A DNA stretch of 64,000 nucleotides from Dryomyza anilis (GCA_951804985.1 OX638131.1:43251121-43315120), one strand, 5' to 3'. Positions 22,320-34,366 are shown, counted from the first letter of the stretch. The notes: generated by a model not told the origin, from the sequence alone. A program made the numbers and translations.

Positions 22320-23200
22320 TATACGTAAAATAATTTCTAGGACATTCTACGAAATATTATTTCGTAATTTTTATTTTCGTAAATTACACGAATAATTCGT
22401 AGAACTCACGAAACATTTCTAATATCTTTTTTTTCTAAATATTTTTATGAACGCGTCGTATATATTACGAATCAATATTCGTAAAATTAAAAAACAACAA
22501 TATTACAAATATTTCGTTTAAATTACGAAATTTCGTAATATTATTTTTTATTGCAGTTTTTTTACGAAAGAATAACATATTTTACGAATAAGCTTTACAT
22601 TTTACGAATAAATTACTAAACTTTCGTAAATTTTGAGACTATATGTAGAATTTTACGAAACATTCGTATTTTTTACGAATAATTAGTAAAAACAGTACGT
22701 TGCGTCAAATAGCAACTTGGAGCTGCATTATTATTTAAATTGGTTTCGCGGTCTCAAAAAGATAATTTATAAAGTACAAACAGTTTTGAAATATATTCCG
22801 TGTGAGTGCTGTTTGTGTCAAAAGTGCAAAAGTATAAAATAATATTTCATATGTTTATGAATAAATCGTCATTTTCATCAACAAAGCATTTGTGTATTTA
22901 TAAAAGATTCGTATAATGTTTTATATCTTTTATAAAATGTACCAATGTCTTCGTCAAAAGTACGAATACTTTTGTATAATGTACGAATATATTCGTAAAA
23001 ATGTACAGAAATATTTAATAAATTACGAATCTTTCGTATTATGTTCGAATGTCTTTCGTAGATAAAATCTACGAATAGTTTTGTAAAATAAACCATCAAT
23101 ATTCGTAATTTTATCATAAATTTACGAAAATTCTTATATCGTGGATAAATTTTACGAATTTTTACGAATACAGAAACGATTTCGTGTATTTTAAGCAGAT
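22320..23200. repeat. Array of about thirty TTACGAA / TTCGTAA motifs
   Basis: Words of the type TTTTACGAAT or ATTCGTAAAA occur roughly every 20-40 bp in both orientations across some 880 bp, with AT-rich filler. Spacing is irregular, so this is not a simple satellite. It could be the remains of a transposon with repeated internal binding sites or a decayed inverted-repeat array. Smaller clusters are at 17245-17305. Confidence 0.6.
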
Positions 23201-24170
23201 TTTATTTTGTGTGTTTTATATAAAAACTTTTACCAAAACGGTCGGTAAATATCGAAACGAACACTCGACGTTATATCAATACGAGTATTGTTTGAATTGT
23301 GATATCTTAAAAATATAGAACTAATTTCCATATTGAAATTCTCTGTAAATTAGAATTGAGATTAACCTGAATCCTCCAAGTGTGACCATATGTTCATAGT
23401 TTCATCTCAAAATTCAAAGAAAATAAGTCTGAAGGAGATAAGTTGTTCTTCAAAATAACAAAATACGATGTTTTTAATTAGTTTCAATATTAAATTGAAA
23501 TCGAATTTATATATCGACACTAGAAGCATACATGCAACTAGAGGCTCCGAGTTGTGGTATAATGGGTATATTCCGAACATTAGGGTGCTATAAATCTACT
23601 AATATACAGTTGAAACTGAAAATTTAATATTTTAATATTTGTGTTTTGATAAAAAAAAAACTCACAACTGCTTGTTGTATTCTTTTGGAATATCTTACCT
23701 TGTCCATCTCCATTCAAAAATTGTAAGCAGTCCGACAAATATTCAAATACAACATATATTTTTAAACTTTCATAAAATTCTGTTGCCTGAAAACTTTTTC
23801 GTATATCATTTACGTGCTTACCAATCTCATTGGCGTCATTGGTGGCAATTATCCCTGTTGAAAAGTACACGAATAGAAAAAGATTTGTTTGAATATGTTT
23901 GAATGTAATTAAAAAGTAATATGAAATTACCATACATGTATTAGGAATGAAGTGTAATTAAATTATAATCGAAATTGAATTTATTTTTGTTCACGTGTAA
24001 ACATTATTATATTATCCAGCAGAATCTGTCAAATTTACCATAAAAATGTTACAATACCTACATGAAATTTTAATTGCATTTCAATAAACTATTTCTTGGC
24101 AATTTACTTGGTTAAAACTATGTTTCGAAACACAGAAAATGCTAATCAAATCAAAATACAACGTATGTTC
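23201..24170. other. AT-rich stretch without a supported gene
   Basis: Overlapping frames on both strands at 23580-23933 mirror each other and show no domain. No repeat arms are found. Confidence 0.3.
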
Positions 24171-24480
24171 GCAACGCTTGTCTTAATTCGATAAGTTATC
24201 GACTGACGAAGTTGGCAACGTTGTGCAGCATTTTCTACCTACGCCATCTTTTGCCATCGTTTGAACATATTGATGTTTAAAGACAAACAAAAAAGAAATT
24301 GGATTTAAATAAGTGTATTCTTGCAACATTATTCTTGTATACGAAGTTGGCACTCGTTGAGCACTCGGTGATCGGCATTTTCTGCGTACGTGTCTTTTGT
24401 TGTTCGTTGAGAAAACGTGTTCGCGTCGGTAATAATTTTGTTATTTGTAAATTAAATAAATATATAAATTGTGTTAAAAA
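24171..24480 (+). promoter_or_regulatory. Possible promoter / first exon with duplicated GACGAAGTTGGCA block
   Basis: Two related segments lie about 125 bp apart: GACGAAGTTGGCAACGTTG (about 24205) and TACGAAGTTGGCACTCGTTG (about 24340), each followed by an ATTTTCTnCnTACG word. Downstream are CGTGTTCGCGTCG followed by GTAATA, a possible splice donor, and A-rich 5'-UTR-like sequence. This is suggestive of a fly promoter, but there is no TATA box or exact initiator and no downstream exon is identified. Confidence 0.3.
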
Positions 24481-26570
24481 AAGTGCAAATAGTAACAGAG
24501 TATAATATAGTGCAGTATATAATTTCTGAAACTAATGTGAAAAACCACAAATATAAATCTGTGTTTCGATTTTCAAACAGAATTTGGCATGTTTTTTTAC
24601 AAAAGCCTCCGTGAATTCCTTGCCTACGCTATGTGTTGTACTGAGATCATCTGTAACCGTATCAAATATAAAGCGAGCCTGGATCGCCTGGTTTAGCGTC
24701 TGCTGGTGCAATTGTGCATTCATTAATGCTGTCACTTGTACTTGCAGTTTTAAACCAATTATTTATTTATGCATTTAAAAATTTGTATATGAATTCAATT
24801 ACTTATTATAAATTCCCACTGTGCATGTTTAAAGATTTTTAATAAAAATAAATAAAAAAAAAACATTTTATTTTATTTTCAGGATTGTTTCCAAAAATAT
24901 TTAAATATGTTTCTATGTAAACATACTACTTTTTGAACTGAAACAACTGATATGTTTCACTGGAAACATATTTATATTCAGGTCGTTCAAAATCATATTT
25001 TATTTTGAACATATTTATGTTTCAGTTCAAATATATATTTCGTTTGGATGTATTATTTCAAGGGGCAACATTAAAATGTTTCCGTGATATTATAATGTAA
25101 GTCAGAGCTCATTACAACACTGTTCAAGTCTCAATACAACCCTGTTTACAAATGATTTATCAGTCAATTATATATTATGTTTACATAAAATTCCAAACAT
25201 ACATGTTAATGCCTGCAAAATTATGTTTGGGAGAGCCCTTTTTTCCCAGCGTGTAGAGATTCACGATTTTGTCTATTACTTTAAATGCGGAAATAAACAG
25301 ATGATTTTAAGAAGTCCAAAATTTCCAAAAAATTCTGGTTTATTTAGTTTACTCTTTCCCTCAAAATGTTCGCCTTGATATTCTTTTGACATTGGACCCA
25401 TTTTGGAGGGAAAGGACTGAGGAGCAAGAACTTTTTCGTACCAAGCTAATTAACGTGTTCATTCAAAAAAAGTTATTGACAATACTTTGTAAAATATGAA
25501 ACTCGGAAATAATTTGGAAAATTATTGAAAAAGCGATAACTCAAAAGTTTTAATTTATAACATCGTTCGACAGGTTTTTGCACATATGAAAAATTCGACC
25601 TGTATATAAACCTAGGGATCATTATAAGAAATAGTTTGTATCCACTTTTTCGGCTCAATTCGTTTACGTTTTTAATTTTCATTTGAAATGGAAATGCATA
25701 TCATATTTTCATAATAAAAAATAATAATTTTTTGGCGGTACATATTTTGTAGCTGATATCTGAAATCGGTTTTCAGATATCAATTTAAAAATTTTATTCC
25801 AATTTGAAATGCTACTATGAGATATTTTAAAAGTTAATTAAAATTCATTAAATGCAAATAAGAGTTGTAAACGAATTGATATCGGACAACCATTTTTATA
25901 TTCATGCTCAGTGCTGTCTCAGCTATGAAGTACATCCAAATGTTTTCAAATAATCGACCAAAACATTTGATATGTACTTGCTTTTCAAATGCAAATTGAT
26001 CCAAAAAAATGGGAAACACGTGTATTTAATTTTTTAACGAACTTTAAGAATATATATAATTTTCTCATGTGTGCTGCCAATAGTTGAATCTTGTCGTACG
26101 GTGTAATCATTAGACAAATACAGACTACAATTGTCAAAAACTATACGAATTTGAAATCGTTTTACAAATACTAAATAGGATTTTTAAATTATTTACACAT
26201 ACTAAATGGGGGTTTAACGGTTCTTCGAATTTAGAAGCCTTTGAAAAAATGAGATTTCTATTTTAGAATTTTGAATCATTTGATGAATACAGAATACAAT
26301 TTCAAATCCAAGCTTTCAGCTCCTGGAACAAAGCTGAATTTTCAATGTCCATACGACTTTTATTTTATCTATTCAAATTCGGCCCTAATAAAAATATTAG
26401 GGGGTGAGCCATGGGAGTTAAAAAATGCAAAATCCGTTATATCATTAATGAAACTTTCGAAGACACTCTCTTTCTCACATCAATTTTTTATATGTGATTT
26501 GATCTTTTGATTTTGATTTTTCAACACATAGTACAAATCCTATCAACTAAACGTCCGGACTGTAGAGTAA
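24481..26570. other. AT-rich stretch; cluster of GAAACATAT words
   Basis: Words such as ATATGTTTC and GAAACATAT occur repeatedly and in both senses at 24880-25040, ending in TTTTTTCCCAGCGTGTAG at about 25238-25255, which looks like a transposon right end. I could not find the matching left end. No gene. Confidence 0.3.
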
Positions 26571-27780
26571 TTTATGGTCGTGCCCACCGAATATACATTT
26601 TGTTCACTGTTTTAACTCAGTGAAACGAATTTCTTATGTTTCTGTTTATATTGCGAACAACGGCGTCGTGTCATGCATTCAATTTTCAGTCAATTTTCAT
26701 GCGAATGTCCGATGGATTAGGCGAGGCGTGAACACATTTACGACGTTCGCCGATGCGCGATGTTGGACCAAAATTGGCCGCGGGTCCAGCACGCGTAGAG
26801 CCAGGTGGACGGTGATGCGCACTTGTGTTCGTGTGTCTGCTGCCTTGAGAATTTATTCGAAATTAAAATTTAAATAAATTGCCCAATAATCATCGAGCCG
26901 ATAAACAGGATTTCCACGCATCAAAGAATTTCAACTGAGAGCATATTGAAGGAACGCTGCCGCCGCCGCGACCGATAGATTACGTACGAAAAAACATCGC
27001 TGTTTTTCGTTTTGGGGCAACGCGTGCTTCTCAATTTCGGATGCGTATGTGGAACAGGGGATCGATGGGGGGTGATGGTTTAAATCAGCAGGCATATGTT
27101 TTGTTTTAATTAATCGCTGAGTGATGGATACGTTATCGTCTTACTGAAATGATCGTGAAATTATTAAAATCGTAATGCAAATCTTGACTTTGATGTTGAT
27201 GCATTGCATTCGATTGATTGATTTTTATTGCAAATATAAATTCGATAATTGCGTCGATTAACTATACTCACTGGGGAAAAGGCATTTTGAAATTAAACAG
27301 ACTCTGGGGAATTGACTTGAATTTACACAAAACTAAATACCGTCAACCGTACAATCATTTGCACCTTCTTCACTAAAAACAATAAATAAAAAATAAGAAA
27401 CAAAAGATCTCAAGCGCCACTGTGCGCTTCTGTCAATGCTTCAATTAACAATCATCCGACGCATCAAACAAAGTGCTCCCAAAATATGATGAAATCCCAA
27501 TACCAATATTTAGCAGCTCCTCGCATCGCTTAATAAATGGTAAACAATGGAAAATCATGTCGGTGTCTTCGGTGCGAAATCTGTCAGACAGCCATCAATT
27601 GGTTCGTCCGTTCGATCGATGTGTCTTGACAGCTCGCACAAGTGCAAAACACCCAGTGCCACCGGGCCACCGACGTAGCAACTCAAAGAGACCGCCGCAA
27701 TTAGTCAATCGTTGTTTTCAGTTCGTCAATCGTCGGCTGTGTTCGGGTAAATCATACGTGAAAGTTTGAAGAATTAAACA
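26571..27780. other. GC/CpG-richer island, possible regulatory region or first exon
   Basis: Two patches stand out from AT-rich DNA: 26640-27010 (contains GGCCGCGGGTCCAGCACGCG and CTGCCGCCGCCGCGACC) and 27560-27760. At 27719 TTTTCAGTTCG fits the insect initiator (TCAGTY), and GGGTAAAT 28 bp downstream could be a donor, but such an exon would be very short. The plus frames here (85 and 98 codons) have no domain. I favour regulatory DNA. Confidence 0.3.
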
Positions 27781-27787
27781 TAATAAA

Positions 27788-28032
27788 TTGCTATGTTGTT
27801 GGGTATTTGTATATGCTACACTAAAACTGAAAGGGCATATTCACTTTTGTCATTCTCATGTACATCCAGAAAGAGGCGTGGCAATTATAGAAATAAACTC
27901 AAGATCATCGTCACCTCTTGAGTCAATTCACCGATATACGTATGTGTTAGAGATGTCAAACCCGGACCATTTTTCAATCGCAAATATGGGGACTAAAAAA
28001 TTAAAATACCGGAATTAGTCCGGGAAAAATAG
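27788..28032. other. Possible decayed mini-me-like fragment
   Basis: CTACACTAAAACTGAAAGGG and CCAGAAAGAGGCGTGG resemble the start of the elements at 44826 and 62700 (CTACACTAAGAGTGAAAGGG, CCCAGAAGGAAGC). The rest has diverged too far. No gene. Confidence 0.3.
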
Positions 28033-29178
28033 CACTACCCAACGCGATTTTTCCCATGTACATCACATACATCAATTCTATTTAACTTGCTGGTGCTGAG
28101 TTTGACTGCATACTCAGTTTTTTTCTATTACATAACGTTTTTGAGAAAAATTCAATAGTGCCGTTTTTGGAATAAAAAAATAAAGTTGTGTGAGAAAATA
28201 ATTTAACAAAAAAACTTAAACGCAATTTTTCTTTTAATTGTATAGACTAATTTTAATATACTAAATAGTGTTAATATTCCAATAAGTTTTTAAGAGAATT
28301 AGATCTAAACTCGTAATTTTTTGATTTTTTTAAAGAATTTTTATTATCATTTAGGATTTATGATAAACAAAAATATGATGTATGGTTATCTAGAGCATAG
28401 TCCAAACTAATTATCAAATTTACTAACTTTTTTCTAATTGCTCCACTTTTTAAAATATTCCCTGAGAACTTAATTTTGGCACTCTTTTATATAATCAATT
28501 TTCTATAAAAAATACTAATGCCCCTAATCTGAAATGATCATCACTTCATACTTATAGTATGCTTATTCTAATTGCATATTCAGTTTTTTTCCTATTACGT
28601 AACGTTTTCGTTAAGAAAAAATCGGGGAAAAACGGCTATTTTTCAGCATTTTAAATTTTAACAGTTGTTGACGGAAACTCTGTTGATAGAGCATATTTTA
28701 AAAATGAGAACCAATACAAAAAAGCTAGTAATTTTCATCGTTAGTTTGAACTATGCTCTACATAACCATACATTATTTTTATCATTAGATAAATTAGATA
28801 TAATTAGATATAGATGATAAAAAATCTTTCAAAAATAGTCTAAAAAATCAATATTTTTCGAGTTTAGATTCAAATGTCTTAAAAACCTATCGGAATAATA
28901 GTATTTCTCGATATATTGTAAATAGACCTAACAATTTAATAAAAAAATTGCGTTCACAGATTTTTGAAAAACTGGTTGTGTAAGGGACTGAATTTATTTT
29001 AATTCAAAAAAGTGGCTGAAAAGAGCCTGCAAATTCGATAGCTATATTCATAAAAACGTTAGAAAATAGAAAATTGAAAAAACTGAGTATGCAGTCAAAA
29101 TCAGCAACTACGAATTATATAGAATTGATGTATGAGATGTCCTTGGCAAACAAATTTTTCTCGTTTTGTTGAGTAGTG
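28033..29178. mobile_element. Full-length palindromic (foldback) element, type P
   Basis: The left half is the inverse of the right half over essentially the whole 1146 bp. It starts CACTACCCAACGCGA and ends inverse CACTACTCAACAAAACGAG. Paired blocks include CATACATCAATTCTAT (28070 / 29120), GACTGCATACTCAGTTTTTT (28104 / 29085), TTTTTAAGA..TCTAAACTCG (28289 / 28870) and ATGTATGGTTATCTAGAGCA (28379 / 28770). Arms are about 550 bp with modest divergence and length differences. There is no coding frame. Foldback-type DNA transposons have this architecture. No clear target duplication is seen. Confidence 0.8.
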
Positions 29179-29394
29179 TAATTAGAAGACATAAAATATC
29201 CATTTCTATGTTTGAATAATAAACAATTATTAATATTATTGTTATTAATATATTCAAAAAATTTGCTTTAAATTATCTAAAATATTCATATCTATCTTTC
29301 TATATATCCCACCATCTATACAAATAAAAGAACAAGTATTGATTGCCTGACTTACTGACTAATCGACCAACACCCAGCCCAAATAATTAGGCCT
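29179..29394. other. AT-rich spacer
   Basis: No gene or repeat recognised. Confidence 0.3.
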
Positions 29395-29440
29395 TCCCAG
29401 TAAGCCATTCGTTTCGATATCGTTACGAGATCAATGCAAC
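29395..29440 (+). repeat. Dispersed repeat segment shared with 49314-49360
   Basis: CTTCCCAGTAAGCCATTCG then TTTCGATATCGTTACGAGATCA matches CATTTCCCAGTATGCCATTCG and TATCGATATCGTTACGAAATCA at the other site. The downstream sequence differs. This is probably the end of a mobile element. Confidence 0.5.
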
Positions 29441-29680
29441 TAGATGGAGCGTCAAATTGGACCTACATGGTAGGTAGATATAGAAACATTTTGTCGGAGT
29501 TACGATACGAAAAATTTTTCGAAATCGGAATGGTGTCGAAGACAAAATTGCTGCGAAAAATATTGCGATATCGATTTGATCAATGTTTATTTAACATATC
29601 GTGTCAAAGTACTTGAATATATGAACATTTTTAAAAATTAGAATCGAGAGCAACGAGATCGAACTTTCCGAATATAAAAT
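29441..29680. other. Unassigned, possibly mobile-element sequence
   Basis: Short runs such as GATACGAAAAATTTTTCGAA are self-complementary. No gene domain in the 60-codon plus frame. Confidence 0.25.
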
Positions 29681-29859
29681 AGCATCATTACGTAGTCGAT
29701 TACTGCACAATTATTACACACCTCATGTACATATAGATTACTATTTAGAAATATCGCAAAAAGGGGTGAACCATCATTACATCGTAACCAAACAGTCTCA
29801 AGGGGTACTTCCATTTCAGCATTACTTTTCACGCAATAGTAATAAATATTGGTCGTTTT

Positions 29860-30145
29860 ACACATTACTTTGTAGGTAGTAGTAATGAGGGGTAGCCCAT
29901 TTGTGCATTACTTTGTATGCAGTAGTAATGCCCCTCATTACTTGTGCATTACTTTGTGCTCAGTAGTAAAGAGGGGTGGTTCCCTATGTGCATTACTTTG
30001 TACGCAGTAGTAATAAGGGGTGGTTCGATTTGTACATTATTTGTACGCAGTAGTAATGAGGGGTGATATCTTTTGTGCATTACTTTGTGCACAGTAGTAA
30101 TGAGGGGTGGTTTCATTTATATATTACTTCGTGAGCAGTAGTTAT
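29860..30145 (+). repeat. 44-bp minisatellite, about six to seven units
   Basis: The unit runs GTGCATTACTTTGTACGCAG then TAGTAATGAGGGGTGGTTCC. Units are 43-45 bp and a few bases diverged, and one is partly inverted (GTAATGCCCCTCATTAC near 29925). The unit contains no stable frame and is unlikely to be coding. Confidence 0.8.
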
Positions 30146-30254
30146 GGGTGTTTTGTAACGAATGTCTTTATTTAATAAAAATAAATAGAAATAGTGGTCA
30201 TTATAAAAATTGTATGCCAATTGGTTTCACCTTGTAACATGTAATTGATTTAAT

Positions 30255-30917
30255 AAAAAACGAGTTGGGAAAGTTAGGTCACATGGGTAATTTCGGTCAC
30301 ATGGGGCGGATTTTTATAGTCGGTCGGGCCCGACTATGGAATACCCTACACCTTTGGTGGGAATATTAATGTGGGATATTTAATTGCATACTAAAGGCTA
30401 ATATTTCATAGATTTGATTTTAATAATTTACGAATCAAATTTCCACTATGAAAACCCGGGAAATAATGAAAAAAAAAGTGGGCGGATCACGCCCATTTTT
30501 GGACCTCTTTTTTTTAGGTGAATTCTAACAATACCTTTAAAATTTCATAACTGTACCTTGAATACTTTTCGAGTTATTAGTTCCGAAAGAGTTATATAAA
30601 AGTGACTTGTATGGGAGGTGGGCGTGTCCGTTAAGCGATTTGGCTCATTTTCAAACTCAATTCCTACTTTTGGCTAAAATATATTGAGACGAAATTTCAT
30701 CGCATTCTGATCAGTATTTCTCAAGTTATTCTGTATTCGGGCAGCAAGACAGCAAGACGGACAGACAGACAGACAGACGGACATGGCTAAACGGACTCGG
30801 GTAGTGATGCTGATCAAGAATATATATATACTTTTCCATACCGGACACGCCTCCTAAGGGGCGTTACAATATATGCACAAAGTTAATATACCCTGTACCT
30901 CATAGGTGTAGGGTATA
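30255..30917 (-). mobile_element. mini-me/DINE-like repeat, copy 1
   Basis: Minus-strand copy of a ~660-bp family. In element sense it starts with the hairpin CCCTACACCTATGAGGTACA, runs through GTATATATATTCTTGATCAGC, a GTCTGTC/GTCY microsatellite and GGGCGTGATCCGCCCA. It ends with CCCTACACC / GTCGGGCCCGACCGAC hairpins and CTTTCCCAACTCGTTTTT. A TA tract, a conserved core and a GTCY tract in this order are the hallmark of mini-me elements known from Diptera, thought related to DINE-1/Helitron-like elements (recalled, not looked up). It has no protein of its own. Confidence 0.72.
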
Positions 30918-31270
30918 ATTAGTAAATTGGTATATTTTTATCCGCAAATGATTCATTAATCCTTAATTTCCACAGCACCTTAATGGAAAAAACGATCAAA
31001 ATGAAATTTTAATTATAATCACCATGTTACCCGCCAACAATGATAATTAAATGCGACTGGATTTCAATAAATTTTGAATTTATTTAATTTTTATAGGTAT
31101 ATATTTTTATAATTTAAATATCAATTCACATTAGATAAAAACAAATAATCAGCAAGTACCTGTTCCATTTTCACATTACTTAGTAATCTGAGGGTAAAGG
31201 ATGGTAGTTCTATTTCAGCTTTACTACGTAAGTGGAAATTGGATCTAGTCATTTATATACATTACTGCTA

Positions 31271-31520
31271 CTTTACAAATGAACTAATTCGAATTTTGTA
31301 GAATATGTATTGAAGAAAACATTGGTTACCATTCGAACTAGGTCGGAATATTTCCCATTGGGTTTTTATCGAAGTTATTCGAGAAAGCTTCGAGGCATCG
31401 AAGGTCTCCGATTAATGGCAGACTGGCTTGGAACACGAATTCGAATAGGAAGTACATCAAAGTGGCGGACCTAACCCCCATTCTTACCCATTGAATATTT
31501 ATGGCTGGATTTAGGTATTT
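31271..31520. other. Unique spacer
   Basis: No gene. It ends in the left SINE target duplication AGGTATTT (31513-31520). Confidence 0.35.
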
Positions 31521-31749
31521 ATAATAGTTTGGCGCACATTCCTAAAGAACTTGGGCCAAGCTCTCTCACCATTTGAGCTGTGCGTGTTATATTTGTACTT
31601 AAAGTGGTGGTGAGAATTTTTCATGGTCAGTGTTTACTTTCGGAGGTTTACCATTGTCTGCCGAGAGGTAACGTGGTATAGCAAAAAGTTTTCTATGAAA
31701 AGATGTTGTTAGCCCCAGCCCAAATTTGAACATGAGCTACCGACCCTAC
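31521..31749 (-). mobile_element. tRNA-derived SINE (copy 3, head deleted internally)
   Basis: The body matches copy 1 (GAGCTGTGCGTGTTATATTT, GATGTTGTTAGCCCCAGCCC). In the tRNA-like head, box B remains but the anticodon arm and much of box A are deleted, leaving GAGCTACCGACCCTAC. Flanking AGGTATTT at 31513-31520 and 31750-31757 is a likely 8-bp target duplication. Confidence 0.75.
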
Positions 31750-31757
31750 AGGTATTT

Positions 31758-32080
31758 TCCAGCCTTAAAAGATAGCTTTCCTCAAGTATTGAAAAAGTCA
31801 CCAATAAGAATTTATGCTGAATAGTTTAATATGTTTTTCGATTGATAATAAATGATTAATTAGCAAGAAGTACATACTATTTTATACTATTGCGACTACT
31901 TTCAACTCAAGACTTTCAAACAACTAGAATTTTCCACTGTTCCATAGTATAACATTTGACAGTAATTCAAAAATAAATATTCCGCAATAATATTATTTTT
32001 TTATAAAATCATATTTACTATAACGGCAAATACTGTGATGCCCTAATCACCTAGATACATTTGACAAACTCATTCATCAG
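31758..32080. other. AT-rich spacer
   Basis: No gene or repeat recognised. Confidence 0.35.
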
Positions 32081-32600
32081 TCAGCCCTCCTCTCTAGTTT
32101 TGTTCCGTCATGCCGCCGATCGTTTGTTAAAATATGTAAAAATAAATTAACTGAGTAGTTTTAAAAATAAATCGCGAATTTTAATTGAATCTCTACCTAT
32201 ATTTTGAACCTGTTTGGCGACATTCTTCAACGATCAACGTCGATGACGTTGCAACGCAGCAGCTGCTGCTGATCTCCTTGTCTTCGTGTTTGTGGTTTGC
32301 CTATATCGCAGTGTAGAGTTTTCCACATCCGAGAGTGTGCTTTTGAATTGTTTGTTGTATTGTGATCAGTGTCATTATTTTTGTAGTCAATTCAGAGCCT
32401 TTTTTTTAGATCAAATCGTAGTACAGAAATTAAAAAAAAAAAAAAGAAATCCAAAACAAGTACCTACAATAAATGAAACATCACAACAAATGAGCGAACA
32501 AGTTGCATTTTCACATTCCTCGATGCTTATCATCCAAGACCCGGTGCTCATTTGTATATCGCAAGATCGCTAGTTCGTTCATCCGATCGACTGAAATAAG
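32081..32600 (+). promoter_or_regulatory. GC-richer island, possible 5' UTR exon
   Basis: Unique sequence of mixed composition with CGTCGATGACGTTGCAACGC and CAGCAGCTGCTGCTG (32235-32270), followed by 5'-UTR-like sequence with an A tract at 32430-32444. A small ATG frame at 32489-32573 (28 codons, starting MSEQVAFSHSS) ends with TAG. It could be an upstream or leader frame. No clean GT donor follows, so an exon call is not supported. Confidence 0.3.
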
Positions 32601-33500
32601 TATTCTCATCAATACAATATTGTGTTATTTATGTAAAATAGGAAGACCTATTTCATATATTGAAGGATGTTGACTCTTGGGCTACATATGCAGAGTTAAT
32701 CCGATTATATAAAATACAATTAAGGGAGATCGGAAGTTTCGTGATTAACACCAAATCACACTGTGCTGTGTCACTAAATTTTGAACTCTGTTTGGTTTTA
32801 CAAACCCAGAATGAGAAGGGGCCGGTATGGAAAAGTTTATACATGGTGCTTGGTTAATCGATGTCAATAACTCGGGCGGTAATTCTATGATTCAAAAAAA
32901 TAATAAAATATTAAATAAAAATATGTCCTATTTTGCACCCAGTTGAAGATATAGGGTGTTTAGTAAATGCATATTACTTACATAGTCTATTCAAGAAAAT
33001 TAGTTATGAAATGTAATCTGTCGTTAAATGAATATCAATTTTCACTCATATTTTAGACATTTAAATTACCTTTCCAATGGTATATATATATTCTCAAATC
33101 CCATGATTTCTTACTTTTTTAAAATGTACGTAACGTTGAAATTTACAAAAATTAAAATACAAATTTTTACTTTGTCATTCATTTTCTCAGTTTTTTTTGT
33201 AATTTTTAATTATAGACCAGTTCATTCCCAATATTTTAATATTGGGTGATTTTAACTTATTAAGAAATGCTGCATAAATAATTAAACAATGTCGGGTCTT
33301 CTGATTTGGTGGTACAAATAAAATAAAAAATTATAATGTTTGGAAATATGGTCAAAAAATATGTTCTGTGAAGTAATATGATATTGAATACAATTTTAAT
33401 AAATGTTTAAAATTATTTTTTGATTATTTTGTTATTTTTTTTTTTCAACTTTCAAATCACAACACCCGCCAGTGTTTAATTATTTCTGCAGGATAACTTA

Positions 33501-33678
33501 CACCCAGGAAAAATTTTCCTCAAATCCCTTTAAAATTGCCAATAAGACAATTATTGATTTAATAGTATACAAAAAATAAATATTTTCATATAAACTCAAT
33601 GGCAATGTCGTGGTAGTTTCTAGTATTAAATGATATTTTCCGATTAAAATAATAATTTATCGTATTGACTATTTTTGA
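33501..33678 (+). mobile_element. MITE, TIR CACCCAGGAAAAA, copy 1 (truncated)
   Basis: It follows a TA at 33499-33500 and is collinear with 56591-56811 (shared GACAATTATTGATTTAATAG, TATTTTCCGATTAAAA). The right end is missing where the mini-me-like element begins. Confidence 0.6.
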
Positions 33679-34366
33679 ACCCTACACCTATGAGGTACAG
33701 GGTATATTAACTTTGTGCATATATTGTAACGCCCCTTAGGAGGCGTGTCCGGTATGGAAAAGTATATATATTCTTGATCAGCATCACTACCCGAGTCCGT
33801 TTAGCCTTGTCCGCCTGTCTGTCCGTCTTGCTGTCTTGCTGTCCGAATACAGAATAACTTGAGAAATACTGATCAGAATGCGATGAAATTACGTCTGAAT
33901 ATATTTTAGCCAAAAGTAGAAACTGAGTTTGAAAATGAGCTAAATCGGTCAAGGACACGCCCACCTCCCATACAAGTAACTTTTATATAACTCTTTCGAA
34001 CTAATAACTAGTTAGTACAAATTAAAAAGGTATAGTTATAAAATTTAAAAGGTATTGTTAGAATTCACCTTTAAATATGTGGTCCAAAAATGGGCGTAAT
34101 CCGCCCACTTTTTTTTTCATTATTTCCCGGGTTTTCATGGTGGAAATTTGATCCGTAAATTATTAAAATCAAATCTATGAAATATTAGCCTTTCAAAATT
34201 TTAAATATAGACGTGATCCGCCCAATTATATTTTTAATATCCTTTTTAATATTAATATCCTCACCAAAGGTGTAGGGTATTCCATAGTTGGGCCCGACCG
34301 ACTATAAAAATCCGCCCCATATGACCGAACTTAACCATGTGACCTAACTTTCCCAACTCGTTTTTA
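33679..34366 (+). mobile_element. mini-me/DINE-like repeat, copy 2
   Basis: Plus-sense copy: CCCTACACCTATGAGGTACA hairpin, AACGCCCCTTAGGAGGCGTG hairpin, GTATATATATTCTTGATCAG core, GTCCGCCTGTCTGTCCGTC microsatellite, GGGCGTAATCCGCCCA and the end GGGCCCGACCGACTAT then CTTTCCCAACTCGTTTTT. It is inserted into the truncated MITE inside the type F palindrome. Confidence 0.72.

Larger units (their letters stand above)
29681..31270. mobile_element. Element with internal 44-bp minisatellite, split by a mini-me-like insertion
   Basis: The left part (29681-30254) and right part (30918-31270) share words such as CATTACGTAGT / CTTTACTACGTAAG and CATTACTG, separated by an intact mini-me-like insertion at 30255-30917. 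The left part carries the minisatellite at 29860-30145. The borders are inferred from word sharing only. Confidence 0.4.

Noticed and set aside
24880..25255. A complete MITE ending TTTTTTCCCAGCGTGTAG
   Set aside because: The right end looks convincing but I found no matching left terminus, so the borders cannot be supported.
27719..27760. Promoter with initiator TTCAGTTCG and donor GGGTAAAT
   Set aside because: The exon implied would be under 30 nt and no TATA or correctly matched downstream element is present; kept only as part of a possible regulatory island.
29860..30145. Possible CRISPR-like array of repeats and spacers
   Set aside because: Units are contiguous and diverged without unique spacers, and the context is a eukaryotic genome.
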